The notes: a model not told the origin generated them from the letters alone. A DNA stretch of 31,330 nt from Chloroflexota bacterium (GCA_003670425.1 QWRL01000008.1:1-31330); one strand, 5' to 3'. Shown: positions 1 through 8,865, counted from the stretch's first letter. Made by a program: numbers and translations.

Positions 1-65
1 GTCCGTGCGGGTGGCGACGCGCCCGCTGAGCGACTGTGGGTGCGGGGAATTATGGTTGCAAGAGC

Positions 66-87
66 ATTTGCGCCATCACGCGCAAAT
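66..87. repeat. 8-bp inverted repeat downstream of oppF
   Basis: ATTTGCGC and GCGCAAAT form a perfect 8-bp inverted repeat around a 6-base loop, about 110 bases past the oppF stop codon. No T-run follows on the minus strand, so it is a poor intrinsic terminator. It could be an RNA 3' hairpin or a protein site. The rest of positions 1-199 shows no convincing gene. Confidence 0.4.
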
Positions 88-199
88 TTCAAAGCGCGCC
101 CCGGCTTTGATGCTAGGCTCGCGCAACAGCGCGCCATAACAAAATTACTCAATGGGCGGGCGACAAATTTAATGCCAACGCCCAACCCCAGCCCGCGCG

Positions 200-1216
200 C
201 TAATTTACGAGCAGGCAGGAGGTCCAGTGGCCGGCGCTGGTCTCGCGCAACAGCGGCTCTTCTGTTTTGCAGCGCTCGATGGCTTCGGGGCAGCGGGTGT
301 GGAACCGGCAGCCGGCCGGCGGGTTGAGCGGGCTGGGCACATCCCCTTTCAGGATGATGCGCTCGCGCTTCAGGCGCGGGTCCGGCACCGGGATGGCAGA
401 CATCAGCGCCTTGGTGTACGGATGGCGCGGATTGCGGAACAGCTCGCCGCGCGGCGCCACCTCCACCAGCTTGCCCAGATACATCACGCCCACGCGGTCG
501 GCAATGTGTTCCACCACGCTCATGTTGTGCGCCACAAACAAGTAGGTCAGCTTGTACTCAGACTGCAGGTCTTGCAGGATGTTGAGCACCTGCGCCTGAA
601 TGGACACATCCAGCGCGGACACGGGCTCATCACACACTATGAATTTGGGCTGCAGTGCCAGCGCGCGCGCAATGCCAATGCGCTGGCGCTGGCCGCCGGA
701 AAACTCATGCGGATAGCGGCGCGCATGATACTCCTGCATGCCCACGCTGCGCAGCGTCTGGATCACGCGCTCAAAGCGCTCCGAGCGCGTGCCGATGCCA
801 TGCACCAGCAGGCCCTCGCCAATGCTCTCGCCCACCGGCATGCGCGGGTCCAGCGAGGAGTACGGATCCTGAAAGATGATTTGCATGTTGCGGCGCAGCT
901 GCTTTAGCTGGCGCGGGTTGGCGCCAAACACATCCTGGCCGTCAAAAGTTACCGAGCCGCCCGTGGCCGGCACAAGCCGCAGAATGGTGCGGCCGACGGT
1001 GGTCTTGCCGCAGCCAGACTCGCCCACCAGCCCGAAGGTCTCCCCGTCAAAAATGTGGAAGCTGACGTCCTCCACGGCGCGCACCTGCGCCACCACGCGC
1101 TGCAGCAGGCCGCCGCGCACCGGAAAATGCTTGACGAGGTTGTTCACCTCCAGCAGCTTCTTGCGGCTGTCGGCGCCGGCGTTGACGCCGTTTGTCTGGG
1201 TGGTTGCAGCGTTCAT
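200..1216 (-). CDS. oppF: Oligopeptide ABC transporter ATP-binding protein, OppF/DppF type
   Basis: This is a cytoplasmic ATPase subunit that powers peptide import, pairing with OppD under the OppB/OppC permeases. In the 338 residues I see Walker A GESGCGKT at about 65-72, the signature SGGQRQR, Walker B ending in DEPVSALD, and the C-terminal oligopeptide-family extension with the CRFHTRC cysteine motif. The length is normal for the family. The start ATG directly follows the TAG stop of oppD, and AAGGAG lies just upstream inside oppD, so the two are likely translationally coupled. It is the last gene of the SBP1-oppB-oppC-oppD-oppF operon. The family is certain; the substrate (peptide, sugar oligomer or metal chelate) cannot be read from the ATPase. 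Confidence 0.93.
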   Translation of the reverse strand: MNAATTQTNGVNAGADSRKKLLEVNNLVKHFPVRGGLLQRVVAQVRAVEDVSFHIFDGETFGLVGESGCGKTTVGRTILRLVPATGGSVTFDGQDVFGANPRQLKQLRRNMQIIFQDPYSSLDPRMPVGESIGEGLLVHGIGTRSERFERVIQTLRSVGMQEYHARRYPHEFSGGQRQRIGIARALALQPKFIVCDEPVSALDVSIQAQVLNILQDLQSEYKLTYLFVAHNMSVVEHIADRVGVMYLGKLVEVAPRGELFRNPRHPYTKALMSAIPVPDPRLKRERIILKGDVPSPLNPPAGCRFHTRCPEAIERCKTEEPLLRETSAGHWTSCLLVN

Positions 1217-2284
1217 CTAGCGCTCCTTGCCCGGCGCCAGGGGCGCCTTGTGGCCTTCTGCATCACTGTATAGCCAGCAGCGCACAGTGTGTCCGGCGGT
1301 CACGGGCTGCAGCCCGGGCTCAATGCGCGTGCATATTTCCAGGTTGTGCTCGGTGCGCGCCCGGCAGCGCGGCGCAAAGCGGCAGCCCGGCGGCAGGTCA
1401 ATCAGGCTCGGCACCGTGCCGGGAATGGTGTCCAGCTTCTTGCGCACTGCTCCCAGCACCGGCACGGAAGCAATCAGCCCCTGCGTGTATGGGTGCATGG
1501 GCACGTCAAACAAACTTTCCACATCGGTCTGCTCGATGATCTGGCCGGCGTACATCACGGCCACGCGCTCGCACATCTCTGCCACCACGCCCAGGTCATG
1601 CGTGATGAGGATGATGGCGGAATTGGTTTTGGAGCGCAGACTGCGCATCAAGTCCAAAATTTGCGCTTGGATAGTTACATCCAGCGCCGTTGTTGGCTCA
1701 TCGGCAATCAGCAGTTCCGGCTCACACGCCAGCGCCATGGCAATCATTACGCGCTGCGCCATGCCTCCGGACAGCTCATGCGGATACGCATGCGCGCGGC
1801 GGCCGGCGTCCGGAATGCCCACCAACACCATCAATTCCACGGCGCGTTCCCAAGCTGCTTTGTAGCTGAGGCCGCGATGGGTGGTCAGCGACTCGGCAAT
1901 CTGGTCGCCCACCTTGAATACGGGATTTAATGAAGACTGCGGCTGCTGAAAGATCATGGCGATGCGGTCGCCACGCACCTTCACCATATCGCGCTCCGCC
2001 AGCTTCAGCAGATCACGCCCCTCAAAGATCACCTCGCCATCAAGGATTTTGCCCGGCGAGCCCACGAGGCGCAGGATGGAAAAACACGTAACGCTCTTGC
2101 CGCAGCCGGACTCGCCCACCAAGCCCAGCACCTCGCCGCGCTTGACAAAGAAGTCCACGCCATCCACCGCCTTGACCACACCGTCCTCGGTGTGGAAGTG
2201 CGTTTTGAGATTTTTTATCTCCAGCACAATGTCCGCAGCGCCGTTGGCCGGCCCGGACCCGTTGGTGGTCTTGGTTGCAATCAC
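1217..2284 (-). CDS. oppD: Oligopeptide ABC transporter ATP-binding protein, OppD/DppD type
   Basis: This is the second ATPase of the peptide importer and partner of OppF. It shows Walker A GESGCGKS near residues 57-64, the signature LSGGMAQR, Walker B with DEPTTALD, and the C-terminal CRFAPRC motif with a further Cys about 15 residues on. Start choice: an in-frame ATG exists at 2299, but it has no ribosome site. A GTG five codons later (2284) has GGAGG eight bases upstream, and that GGAGG overlaps the ATG, so I prefer the GTG (355 residues). If the ATG is used the protein has 360 residues. It abuts oppF and is separated from oppC by about 120 bases that contain a hairpin. Confidence 0.92.
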   Translation of the reverse strand: MIATKTTNGSGPANGAADIVLEIKNLKTHFHTEDGVVKAVDGVDFFVKRGEVLGLVGESGCGKSVTCFSILRLVGSPGKILDGEVIFEGRDLLKLAERDMVKVRGDRIAMIFQQPQSSLNPVFKVGDQIAESLTTHRGLSYKAAWERAVELMVLVGIPDAGRRAHAYPHELSGGMAQRVMIAMALACEPELLIADEPTTALDVTIQAQILDLMRSLRSKTNSAIILITHDLGVVAEMCERVAVMYAGQIIEQTDVESLFDVPMHPYTQGLIASVPVLGAVRKKLDTIPGTVPSLIDLPPGCRFAPRCRARTEHNLEICTRIEPGLQPVTAGHTVRCWLYSDAEGHKAPLAPGKER

Positions 2285-2344
2285 GTTATGCGCCTCCATT
2301 TCTTGCTGTTGTCAATTTTACCCCAAGCTGCCGCCCGCTTTGGG

Positions 2345-2381
2345 GCAGCCAGCTGTGCGGCGGGTGCGCCGCACTGGCTGC
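2345..2381. other. Intra-operon stem-loop between oppC and oppD
   Basis: An outer 8-bp arm pair (GCAGCCAG/CTGGCTGC) and an inner 7-bp pair (TGCGGCG/CGCCGCA) form one hairpin with a 3-base one-sided bulge and a 4-base loop. It lies in the only sizeable gap inside the first operon after the permeases. There is no T-run after it on the minus strand. A role in RNA processing or in lowering ATPase expression relative to the permeases is inference. Confidence 0.5.
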
Positions 2382-2406
2382 AGGCTGCGCATTGCAGACT
2401 CCATTG

Positions 2407-3405
2407 CTACAGCTGCAGGCGCGGGTCAAGCGCATCGCGCAGCCCGTCGCCCACATAATTAAATGCCAGCGCACAAATGAAAATGGGCAGGCCCGGAATG
2501 AGTGGCAGCCACGGATGCTCGAACATGTAGCTCTCGGTAAAGCTGAGCATGTTGCCCCAGGTGGGCGTGGGATCCTGAATGCCAAAGCCCAGAAAGCTGA
2601 GCGCCGCCTCGCTGATCACATAATCCGCAAGGCCCAGGCTGGCGGACACCACCAGCGGCGCAAATGCATTGGGGATCATGTGGCGCAGAATGATGCGCGT
2701 AGTGGAGACGCCGGACGCACGCGCAGCTTCCACAAAGTTCATCGTCTTCAGCGAGAGCACAACGCCGCGCGTCAGGCGCGCGATGCCCAGCCAGCCCAGC
2801 GACATCAGCACCAGCATGATCATCACCACCTGGCGCGCCTCGAGGGCGGAGATGTACATGAAGCCGGAGAGCCCGTTGATGATGAAGTCCGGCACGGGCA
2901 CAGCCTTTGGGCTTTGCAGCAAAATAGAGGACAGGATCAGCAAGATGGGCAGCGTTGGAATGGTGAGCAGAAATTCCACAAAGCGCATGAGGATGTCGTC
3001 CAGCGCACCGCCAAAGTAACCGGAGAGCGCGCCCACCAGCGCCCCAACCGCGGTGGCGCCAATCACCGACACAACGGCAATCGTAAGCGAGATGCGCGCT
3101 GCATACAGAATGCGCGACCAATAGTCCCGGCCCAGATGGTCCGTGCCCAGATAATGCGTGCGGCCATCCTTGGGTGAAACGGTAAACGGCGCAGCAAAGC
3201 TGTTGCCGACTTCAATCTCTGTGGCGTCGTAGGGCACCAGTGACCTGACCGCGCCAGCCAGCAGGAAGATAAAGACCAGCACTGCGCTGGAGACCACCGC
3301 CAGGCGGTGGCGCGCAAAGCGCCGCAAAATCAGCCGCAGCTGGCTTTGCTCCACAGGCATGGCCTCGGTCTCCAGCACGGGCAGGGCTTCGGCGGTGGCG
3401 GCCAT
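2407..3405 (-). CDS. oppC: Oligopeptide ABC transporter permease, OppC/DppC type
   Basis: This is an inner-membrane permease subunit that forms the channel with OppB. It has 332 residues: a cytoplasmic N-terminal arm with an RRFARHR stretch, a first membrane helix at about 35-55, the OppC-typical motif HYLGTDHLGRD at about 84-94, further helices, and the EAA coupling loop at about 226-246. It ends in GDGLRDALDPRLQL, as OppC proteins commonly do. The start ATG lies 11 bases after the oppB stop and has no clear ribosome site. An in-frame ATG at codon 16 has GGAG nine bases upstream and is a real alternative. Family assignment is secure. Confidence 0.92.
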   Translation of the reverse strand: MAATAEALPVLETEAMPVEQSQLRLILRRFARHRLAVVSSAVLVFIFLLAGAVRSLVPYDATEIEVGNSFAAPFTVSPKDGRTHYLGTDHLGRDYWSRILYAARISLTIAVVSVIGATAVGALVGALSGYFGGALDDILMRFVEFLLTIPTLPILLILSSILLQSPKAVPVPDFIINGLSGFMYISALEARQVVMIMLVLMSLGWLGIARLTRGVVLSLKTMNFVEAARASGVSTTRIILRHMIPNAFAPLVVSASLGLADYVISEAALSFLGFGIQDPTPTWGNMLSFTESYMFEHPWLPLIPGLPIFICALAFNYVGDGLRDALDPRLQL

Positions 3406-3416
3406 AGGGTGCGTGG

Positions 3417-4613
3417 CTAGCTCACGCGAATGCGCGGATCCACCACGGTGTAGAGCACATCTGATAGCAGTGTGGCCAGCACGGTCAACACCGCCGAAAT
3501 CAGCAGGATTGCCATGGTCACGGGGTAGTCATTGCGGCCAAGCGCATCCACAAACAAGCGCCCCATGCCCGGCCAGTTGAAGACCGTTTCGGTGATGACG
3601 GCGCCGCCAAAGGCACCCGGCAGCGCAAACACAACAATTGTAATGAAGGGTATCAGCGCATTGCGCATTGCGTGGCGCACAATAACCCGGCGCTCGCGCA
3701 CGCCCTTGCTGCGCGCCGTGCGCACATAATCCTGGCGCAGCACCTCCAGCATGCTGGAGCGCACGTAGCGGCTCCAGCCGGCCACACTCACCAGCACCAG
3801 CACCGTCACCGGCATAATCATGCGCAGGGTCTGGTCAAGCAAACTCTTGGGCTCCACGCGGCCCAGCAGCGGCATGGTGTACGCGCGCACGCCGGCCGCG
3901 TCCCCGGAGGGCAGGTATGCCCACCCCGCGCGCTTAAACAAAATTGATAAAACTAGAATGAGAATGAGGCCAAAGAAAAATGTGGGCATGGACGAGCCAA
4001 TGAACGAGCCGGTGGTTGCAATGTAGTCAAAGCGCGAGTATTGGCGCACCGCCGAATACAAGCCCAGCGGCACGCCGATCAGCAGCGAGAGCAGCGTGGC
4101 CACCACCTGCAGCTGCAAGGTGCGCGGCAGGCGCGACCAGATCAGTTCGGATACCGGACGGTCGCGCAGGATGGCCCACGAGTTGCCAAAGTCGCCCCGG
4201 ATAATACCGCGGCTGGTGCGGCGGCCGACGAGGTCGCGCATGGACACAGACTGCTCGCAGCCCACGGTCTGCAGTGTGTCCTCGCCGCCGATGCGCACCA
4301 CGGCCTCAATCGGAATGCGGCAGCCCACCACCACGCCCCCCAGCAGCTCGCGGCCGCCAATGGAAAGCGGGCCGCGCGGCACGCCCGCCAGCCAGCGGCT
4401 GAAGCGCACAGAAAAATACAGGTCCAGCTCAAATTGGGCGCGAATGCGCGCGATGTCTTCCTTGTCAATTTTGCGCGTGCTGGATTGGGTCTGCTGCAGC
4501 AAACCCTGCAGCGGCCCGCCGGGAGCCGCGCTCAGCAAGGCATAAGATGCCAGCGCAGAAAAAAACAGAACCAGCAGCATTTGCGCGCTGCGGCGGATCA
4601 GATAGTTAATCAT
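3417..4613 (-). CDS. oppB: Oligopeptide ABC transporter permease, OppB/DppB type, with enlarged outer loop
   Basis: This is the inner-membrane permease partner of OppC. At 398 residues it is longer than the usual 305-340. The N-terminal helix ends in the OppB hallmark APGGP (30-34), and the EAA loop (around VRTARSKGVRERR) and the VDPRIR end are normal. The extra length lies in the first outer loop. About 58 residues (82-139), with Cys98 and Cys119, are inserted between the RWLAGVPRG segment and the RGDFGNSW segment, which are nearly adjacent in standard OppB. The loop would face the binding protein, so it may be matched to the unusual SBP1 encoded just upstream. That last point is inference. 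Confidence 0.92.
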   Translation of the reverse strand: MINYLIRRSAQMLLVLFFSALASYALLSAAPGGPLQGLLQQTQSSTRKIDKEDIARIRAQFELDLYFSVRFSRWLAGVPRGPLSIGGRELLGGVVVGCRIPIEAVVRIGGEDTLQTVGCEQSVSMRDLVGRRTSRGIIRGDFGNSWAILRDRPVSELIWSRLPRTLQLQVVATLLSLLIGVPLGLYSAVRQYSRFDYIATTGSFIGSSMPTFFFGLILILVLSILFKRAGWAYLPSGDAAGVRAYTMPLLGRVEPKSLLDQTLRMIMPVTVLVLVSVAGWSRYVRSSMLEVLRQDYVRTARSKGVRERRVIVRHAMRNALIPFITIVVFALPGAFGGAVITETVFNWPGMGRLFVDALGRNDYPVTMAILLISAVLTVLATLLSDVLYTVVDPRIRVS

Positions 4614-4643
4614 TTACGGGCAAAGCGCGCACAAGGCGCATGG

Positions 4644-4671
4644 CGGGGGGCGGTACGCTGGCCGCCCCCCG
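4644..4671. other. Stem-loop between SBP1 and oppB
   Basis: A perfect 10-bp stem (CGGGGGGCGG/CCGCCCCCCG) with an 8-base loop fills the 83-base gap between the SBP1 stop and the oppB start. No T-run follows on the minus strand. Hairpins at this place in ABC importer operons often protect the binding-protein mRNA so that more binding protein than permease is made; that role is inferred here. Confidence 0.55.
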
Positions 4672-4696
4672 TTTCCGTTCAAGTGACGCGGGCGCG

Positions 4697-6655
4697 CTAC
4701 TTGGGATTCAGGTTGAAGTCGACGTGCTCCCCAGGGGCGCTGGGGGGGGAGAAGATCTTCCCAACCCCCTTGTCGGCGGCCGCCCTCTCGGGGGGCCCTT
4801 CCTCGCCGGCACCCAGTGTTTCACCAAACACCACATCCACGTCACCGGTCAGCAGCTGCGCCACCGCCTGGTTGGTGTCCTGCACAATCTTGATTGTGAT
4901 GTTGGGCGTCTTGGGCTTGCCCTTATAGAAGTTGGGGTTGGCCGCAAAAGATATCGAAACGCCCTTCTCCCACTTTGTGATGGTGTACGGTCCCAGCCCA
5001 ATCGGGCTTTCCGCAACCTCGGGCAGCGTTGTCCACTCCTTGGCGGGCACATCCGCCAGCTTGCGGCCGTCGCTCAGCTTGCGGTGCGCCGGATACCAGC
5101 CCGGTCCAATGGAAAAGTACAGCGGCGGGGTGTAGCCCGGCATCAGCATAATGCTGTATTCAGTGTTCCCAAAAGTTTCCTTGGCGGTGCGTTCACAAAT
5201 GGTGAAATCGGTTGCGCCCGAATCCGGGTCGCATGTAATTTTCGACGAGAGCTCGATGTCAGCCGCCACCAGCGGATTGCCATCCGACCACTTGAGGCCG
5301 CTCTCAAGCTTCCAGTTCATCGTCATCTGCGGCATCTGGGCGCCGCCGCCCTTGTACTCAATCTCCTTCAGCTTGAGATCGCCGTACAGTGGCAGGTCGC
5401 CGGCGGCATCCACCACGCGAATCATTTCACCGGCCTTAAGCTCCACCACATCGCCCTTGGCGTTGACAACCTTGTCGCCGTCCTTCACATCCGCTGCCAG
5501 CAGCAGGGCGCCTTTGTTTTCCAGCGTGGGCAGTTCTTTAAAGTACAGGTTGGCTGCAAAGTCATAGTCCAAGCTAGTGATGCCCACGCCGTTGATCAAG
5601 GAGGCGGTCAGCGAAGCCACCCACGCATTCTCGACCAACGAGAAGAGTGATGCCGGCTCCTGAGACAGGGCCAGAATCAGATTTGTTTCGCCGGGGCGCT
5701 CCCAGTCCGCAATGTTATAGGTTGGATACGGCTGGCCGGGGCGCGGGTCGAAACCTGCCAGATCCGTGGCGGTGGCATTCACCTCAACCCGGTTAAACAT
5801 CGGCAGGCTTGGCATATCAGCCGCAAACCCGTCTTGGAAGAGCGCGTACTGCTTGACGCGCTCGGCGCGGTCCAGCGTGTTATTGGCAGCCTTGATGGCA
5901 TTGCTTGCTGCTTCGTTGCACCAGCCCATTCCGTTCTGGCCTTCCCAGCCATTGCTTGGCAGCGGGATCTTGTCACAGGCATACAAGGACTGGCCGCCGG
6001 GGTCGGCTTCGCCGACCCATGCAAATGCACCCAGCTCGTAATCGCGGCGCGCAACGCCGGTGGTATCACCGAACCACCACGCGGCCGGCGCATGCAGGCG
6101 CACCACGCGGACACCGCAGGCCTTCATGTTGTCTTCGAAGACCGCAGCCCAAGTCTGGCGAAATTGGGCGCTTGTAGTTGTAAAGCGCAGTGAAAGCTCG
6201 TTGCCATCCGCATCAGCCCGGTAGTCGGCGCCTTCGCCCAGTTTCCAGCCGGCTTCATCCAACAACGCACCGCCCGTGGCCACATCAAAAGCGTATTGCA
6301 CCTTTGGCTTGGTGTATGCCCAATGGCTGGTGGGAATGTTGGTGTCCATCAGAATGGCAGCCTTGTCGTCCAGCCAGCTATAGACAGAGGTAATCACCTC
6401 CGGCCGGTTGGTGCAATGCGCAATTGCCTGGCGCACCTTCAAGTCGCTCAAGATCGGGTGCGGCGTGGTGAAATCCTCCGTCGTCACCTCAACAATCTTT
6501 TCTTTCTCGACGATCTTTTCTTTCTCGACAGTTTTCTCAACGATCTGCGTAACAACCACTTCCTTCTCCACAATCTGTGGCTGGCAGGCGCCCAGCACCA
6601 GCGCTGCAACTGTGGTGCACGCTAGCAGCATAGAAATGCGATTTGTGTTCTTCAT
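4697..6655 (-). CDS. Substrate-binding lipoprotein of peptide ABC importer, SBP_bac_5 fold in permuted order
   Basis: This protein binds the substrate outside the membrane and delivers it to OppBC. It has 652 residues: a signal peptide with lipobox LGAC (Cys24), a charged Val/Glu/Lys tether at about 29-58, then a block at about 67-318 that matches the C-terminal half of standard SBP_bac_5 proteins. That block opens with DLKVRQAIAHCTNR, a motif normally found in mid-protein. A second block at about 323-650 begins ETNLILALSQEPASL, has SGLKWSDGNPL at 452-462 and ends GEHVDFNLNPK, which is the standard N-terminal half. The end joins seamlessly to the start of the first block, as in a circular permutation. 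The ATG has GGAG seven bases upstream. It is the first gene of the operon. The substrate is unknown. Confidence 0.9.
   Translation of the reverse strand: MKNTNRISMLLACTTVAALVLGACQPQIVEKEVVVTQIVEKTVEKEKIVEKEKIVEVTTEDFTTPHPILSDLKVRQAIAHCTNRPEVITSVYSWLDDKAAILMDTNIPTSHWAYTKPKVQYAFDVATGGALLDEAGWKLGEGADYRADADGNELSLRFTTTSAQFRQTWAAVFEDNMKACGVRVVRLHAPAAWWFGDTTGVARRDYELGAFAWVGEADPGGQSLYACDKIPLPSNGWEGQNGMGWCNEAASNAIKAANNTLDRAERVKQYALFQDGFAADMPSLPMFNRVEVNATATDLAGFDPRPGQPYPTYNIADWERPGETNLILALSQEPASLFSLVENAWVASLTASLINGVGITSLDYDFAANLYFKELPTLENKGALLLAADVKDGDKVVNAKGDVVELKAGEMIRVVDAAGDLPLYGDLKLKEIEYKGGGAQMPQMTMNWKLESGLKWSDGNPLVAADIELSSKITCDPDSGATDFTICERTAKETFGNTEYSIMLMPGYTPPLYFSIGPGWYPAHRKLSDGRKLADVPAKEWTTLPEVAESPIGLGPYTITKWEKGVSISFAANPNFYKGKPKTPNITIKIVQDTNQAVAQLLTGDVDVVFGETLGAGEEGPPERAAADKGVGKIFSPPSAPGEHVDFNLNPK
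6534..6595. repeat. 62-bp direct repeat, copy 1 (lipoprotein tether of SBP1)
   Basis: This stretch matches 11645-11706 at 59 of 62 positions, in the same orientation. It encodes the lipobox Cys region and the VEKEVVVTQIVEKT part of the tether. The flanking mature proteins are not this similar, so the leader looks recently copied or strongly constrained. Confidence 0.8.
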
Positions 6656-6819
6656 GATGGTTCTCCTTTATTCCTAAATCCGATACACAATTTGTAACAG
6701 CCCAAAATAGTAGCTCGATTAAACGTTGACGGGAATCCTTTTTCTCTTCTTTAACATTGGCCGCCGGGCGGCAGATTATTTTTGATGCCGGAACTGTACC
6801 ACACCGTACCCGGGGCGTG
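6656..6819. other. Gap between ldcA and SBP1
   Basis: This 164-base AT-richer gap carries the SBP1 ribosome site (AAAGGAGA, near 6661-6670) and presumably its promoter, but I find no confident -35/-10 pair. A short GC hairpin (GCCGCC/GGCGGC overlap, 6760-6772) might be a weak terminator for the upstream ldcA operon; on the minus strand it lacks a good T-run. Confidence 0.4.
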
Positions 6820-7803
6820 TCAAGCTACGGCGCCCGCGCTAAAAGACAGAGTGGCAGCGCCGGCCGCTGCCACCAGGCTGGCAGCTACGCCCAGGGGCAG
6901 TGTCCATTGGTGTGCCGTATGGCCGGCGGGCCAGCCGTACACAACCGGCACCTGCAGCGGCGCGAGCAAATCCTGCAGCACCTCCATCAGAGACAGCGAG
7001 GCAGCGGGGTTGGCTGCCTGCTCGCACGCGGGCGATGCGCCAAACACCACACCCGTGCAGCCAGCCAAGCTGCCCGCCTGCAGCAGCTGGTTGAGCATGC
7101 GGTCAATGCGGTACGGCGCCTCATCCACATCCTCCAGCAGCAGCAGCGCACCAGCGCTGCGCAGCTGCCAGCGCGTGCCGCTGAGGGCCGCCAGCAGGCT
7201 GAGGTTGCCGCCCACAAGCGGGCCGTGGCCGCTGCCGCTGCACACTACCTGTGCCGGCTGCTGCCAGCCCTGCGCAGCAAGCGGCACGGGCAGCGTGCCC
7301 AGGGGCGTGCGCTGCGTCCAAGCCTGGCGCAATTGGCTGCGCGTAAAATCCAGCGCCGCTGCATCTGGCACGGGCAGTGCCGCAACCGGGCCATGAAAGC
7401 AAACCCAGCCCAGTTCCAGTGCCAGCGCCTGATGCAAGGCCGTGATATCGCTGTAGCCGGTCACAATTTTGCAGGGTGCGGCGCGCCGCAGCAGGTCCCA
7501 GTCCAGCAGCGGCAGCAGGCGCGTGGTGCCATAGCCGCCGCGCGCGCACCACAGCGCCTGCACCTGCGGATCCAGCAGCGCACCCTGCAGTGCGGCAGCG
7601 CGGGCGCCGTCACTCTCACCCGCCAGATAGCCGCGCGCCGCACTTGGCAGCCAGCGCGTGGTGCTGCTTAGCTGCCAACTTTGCAAGAGTGCCATGGCGG
7701 ATTCCAGCGCTGCAGGCGCCACCGGTTTGGCGGGCGCCACAAATGCCACGCAATCCCCGGGCTTGAGCGCCGGCGGAATCCGGCGCGCAGCAGCAGCCCT
7801 CAT
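6820..7803 (-). CDS. ldcA: LD-carboxypeptidase (muramoyltetrapeptide carboxypeptidase, peptidase S66)
   Basis: This cytoplasmic serine peptidase removes the terminal D-Ala from murein tetrapeptides during cell-wall recycling. From the ATG at 7803 it has 327 residues, with LKPGD near the start, the nucleophile Ser118 in GYSDIT, Glu224 in LLEDVDE and His295 in PAGHTAHQ: the Ser-Glu-His triad of the family. The ORF also allows a TTG start at 7839, only 21 bases after the oppC stop; neither start has a clear ribosome site. No signal peptide is seen. It is the last gene after SBP2-oppB-oppC, which suggests that this importer takes up cell-wall peptides. Some S66 members instead act on microcin-like peptides (MccF type). 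Confidence 0.88.
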   Translation of the reverse strand: MRAAAARRIPPALKPGDCVAFVAPAKPVAPAALESAMALLQSWQLSSTTRWLPSAARGYLAGESDGARAAALQGALLDPQVQALWCARGGYGTTRLLPLLDWDLLRRAAPCKIVTGYSDITALHQALALELGWVCFHGPVAALPVPDAAALDFTRSQLRQAWTQRTPLGTLPVPLAAQGWQQPAQVVCSGSGHGPLVGGNLSLLAALSGTRWQLRSAGALLLLEDVDEAPYRIDRMLNQLLQAGSLAGCTGVVFGASPACEQAANPAASLSLMEVLQDLLAPLQVPVVYGWPAGHTAHQWTLPLGVAASLVAAAGAATLSFSAGAVA

Positions 7804-7860
7804 TGGCGGGAGAAGCACGCGCAGGGCTGCGCGCACCAAGCGCCAGTGCTGCGTGCGCGG

Positions 7861-8856
7861 CTAGGTTTTTGCGCGGGGGTCAAGTGCATCGCGCAAGCCA
7901 TCCCCCAAAAATGTGAACGAGATGACAAACACGGATACGACGAGCGAGAGTATCAGCAAAAAGTCCGGCTGGCTGGCAACGTTGCTGTACGCTTCCAGGA
8001 ACAGGCGCCCCCAGCTGGTGACAAAGAATTCTTTGCCGGTGATGGAGGGGCGCAAGCCCAGCCCCAAGTAGCCCAGAATGGCCTCCGCAATAATCAGGCG
8101 CGGCACGGCAAACGCCGCCCAAACCACCATCAAGCTCAAGCTGTTGGGCAGCAAGTGGCGCGTGATGATGCGCCAATTCGATGCGCCCAAGCCGCGCGCT
8201 GCATCAATGTACTCAAGGCTCTTCAAAGACAGCGCCGACCCGCGAATGAGGCGCGCCAGCCCGGTCCAGGAGACCACCGCCAGCGCCGAAAGGAACAGCA
8301 CCAAACCGTTGGCCATTCTGCCCAGCGGCGTGGAACCCAGCGTAACCATGATGAGAATCAGAAACAGCACATCCGGAAAGGCATAGAAGATGTCGGTTGT
8401 GCGCATCACAAGGTTGTCTGTCATGCCGCCGGCCCAGCCGGCAATAAACCCAAGCGTGGAGCCAATCACCAAAATAATCAGCGCCGGCATCAAGCCGGCC
8501 ACAAGCGAAGAGCGCGTGCCATACAGGATGCGGCTCAGCACATCACGCCCCTGCGAGTCCGTGCCCAGCGGAAAGGTGCTGTCTGCAGCCATGCCGGCCG
8601 GTGACTGCGCGCGCCAGAAGGGCGGTATATAGTCCCGGCCGCTGTGGTCCTTTACCGGGTTATGCGGCGCCAGCCACGGCGCAAAGAGCCCGCCCAGCGC
8701 GTACATCACGATGATGGCGATGCTGACCAGCGCTGCCCGGTTGCGCCGGAAGCGCCGCCATGCCAGGCTCCACTGGCTGCGCGGGGCTGCGCCCTCCGGC
8801 TCCGCCAGCACTGCGGGTGCTGCTTGCGCCGGCAGTGGGCGCGCATCCGTTTGCAT
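7861..8856 (-). CDS. Peptide ABC transporter permease, OppC/DppC type (second transporter)
   Basis: This inner-membrane permease has 331 residues. It has a long Pro/Ala-rich cytoplasmic arm (1-35), a first helix at about 42-60, the motif FPLGTDSQGRDVLSR at 95-109, an EAA loop at 217-238 and the typical end GDGLRDALDPRAKT. It starts nine bases after the stop of the OppB-type gene and is followed by ldcA in the same direction, so the three are probably one transcript. It is clearly related to, but distinct from, the OppC at 2407-3405. No ATPase gene accompanies this set, so it must borrow ATPases encoded elsewhere. Confidence 0.92.
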   Translation of the reverse strand: MQTDARPLPAQAAPAVLAEPEGAAPRSQWSLAWRRFRRNRAALVSIAIIVMYALGGLFAPWLAPHNPVKDHSGRDYIPPFWRAQSPAGMAADSTFPLGTDSQGRDVLSRILYGTRSSLVAGLMPALIILVIGSTLGFIAGWAGGMTDNLVMRTTDIFYAFPDVLFLILIMVTLGSTPLGRMANGLVLFLSALAVVSWTGLARLIRGSALSLKSLEYIDAARGLGASNWRIITRHLLPNSLSLMVVWAAFAVPRLIIAEAILGYLGLGLRPSITGKEFFVTSWGRLFLEAYSNVASQPDFLLILSLVVSVFVISFTFLGDGLRDALDPRAKT

Positions 8857-8865
8857 TTGCGTCTG

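Noticed and set aside
1..327. Open plus-strand frames at the left edge (one to 139, one to 327)
   Set aside because: The longer frame overlaps the 3' end of oppF on the other strand and reads as Arg/Ala/Gly-rich shadow sequence. The shorter has no recognisable features. Neither could be supported as a gene end.
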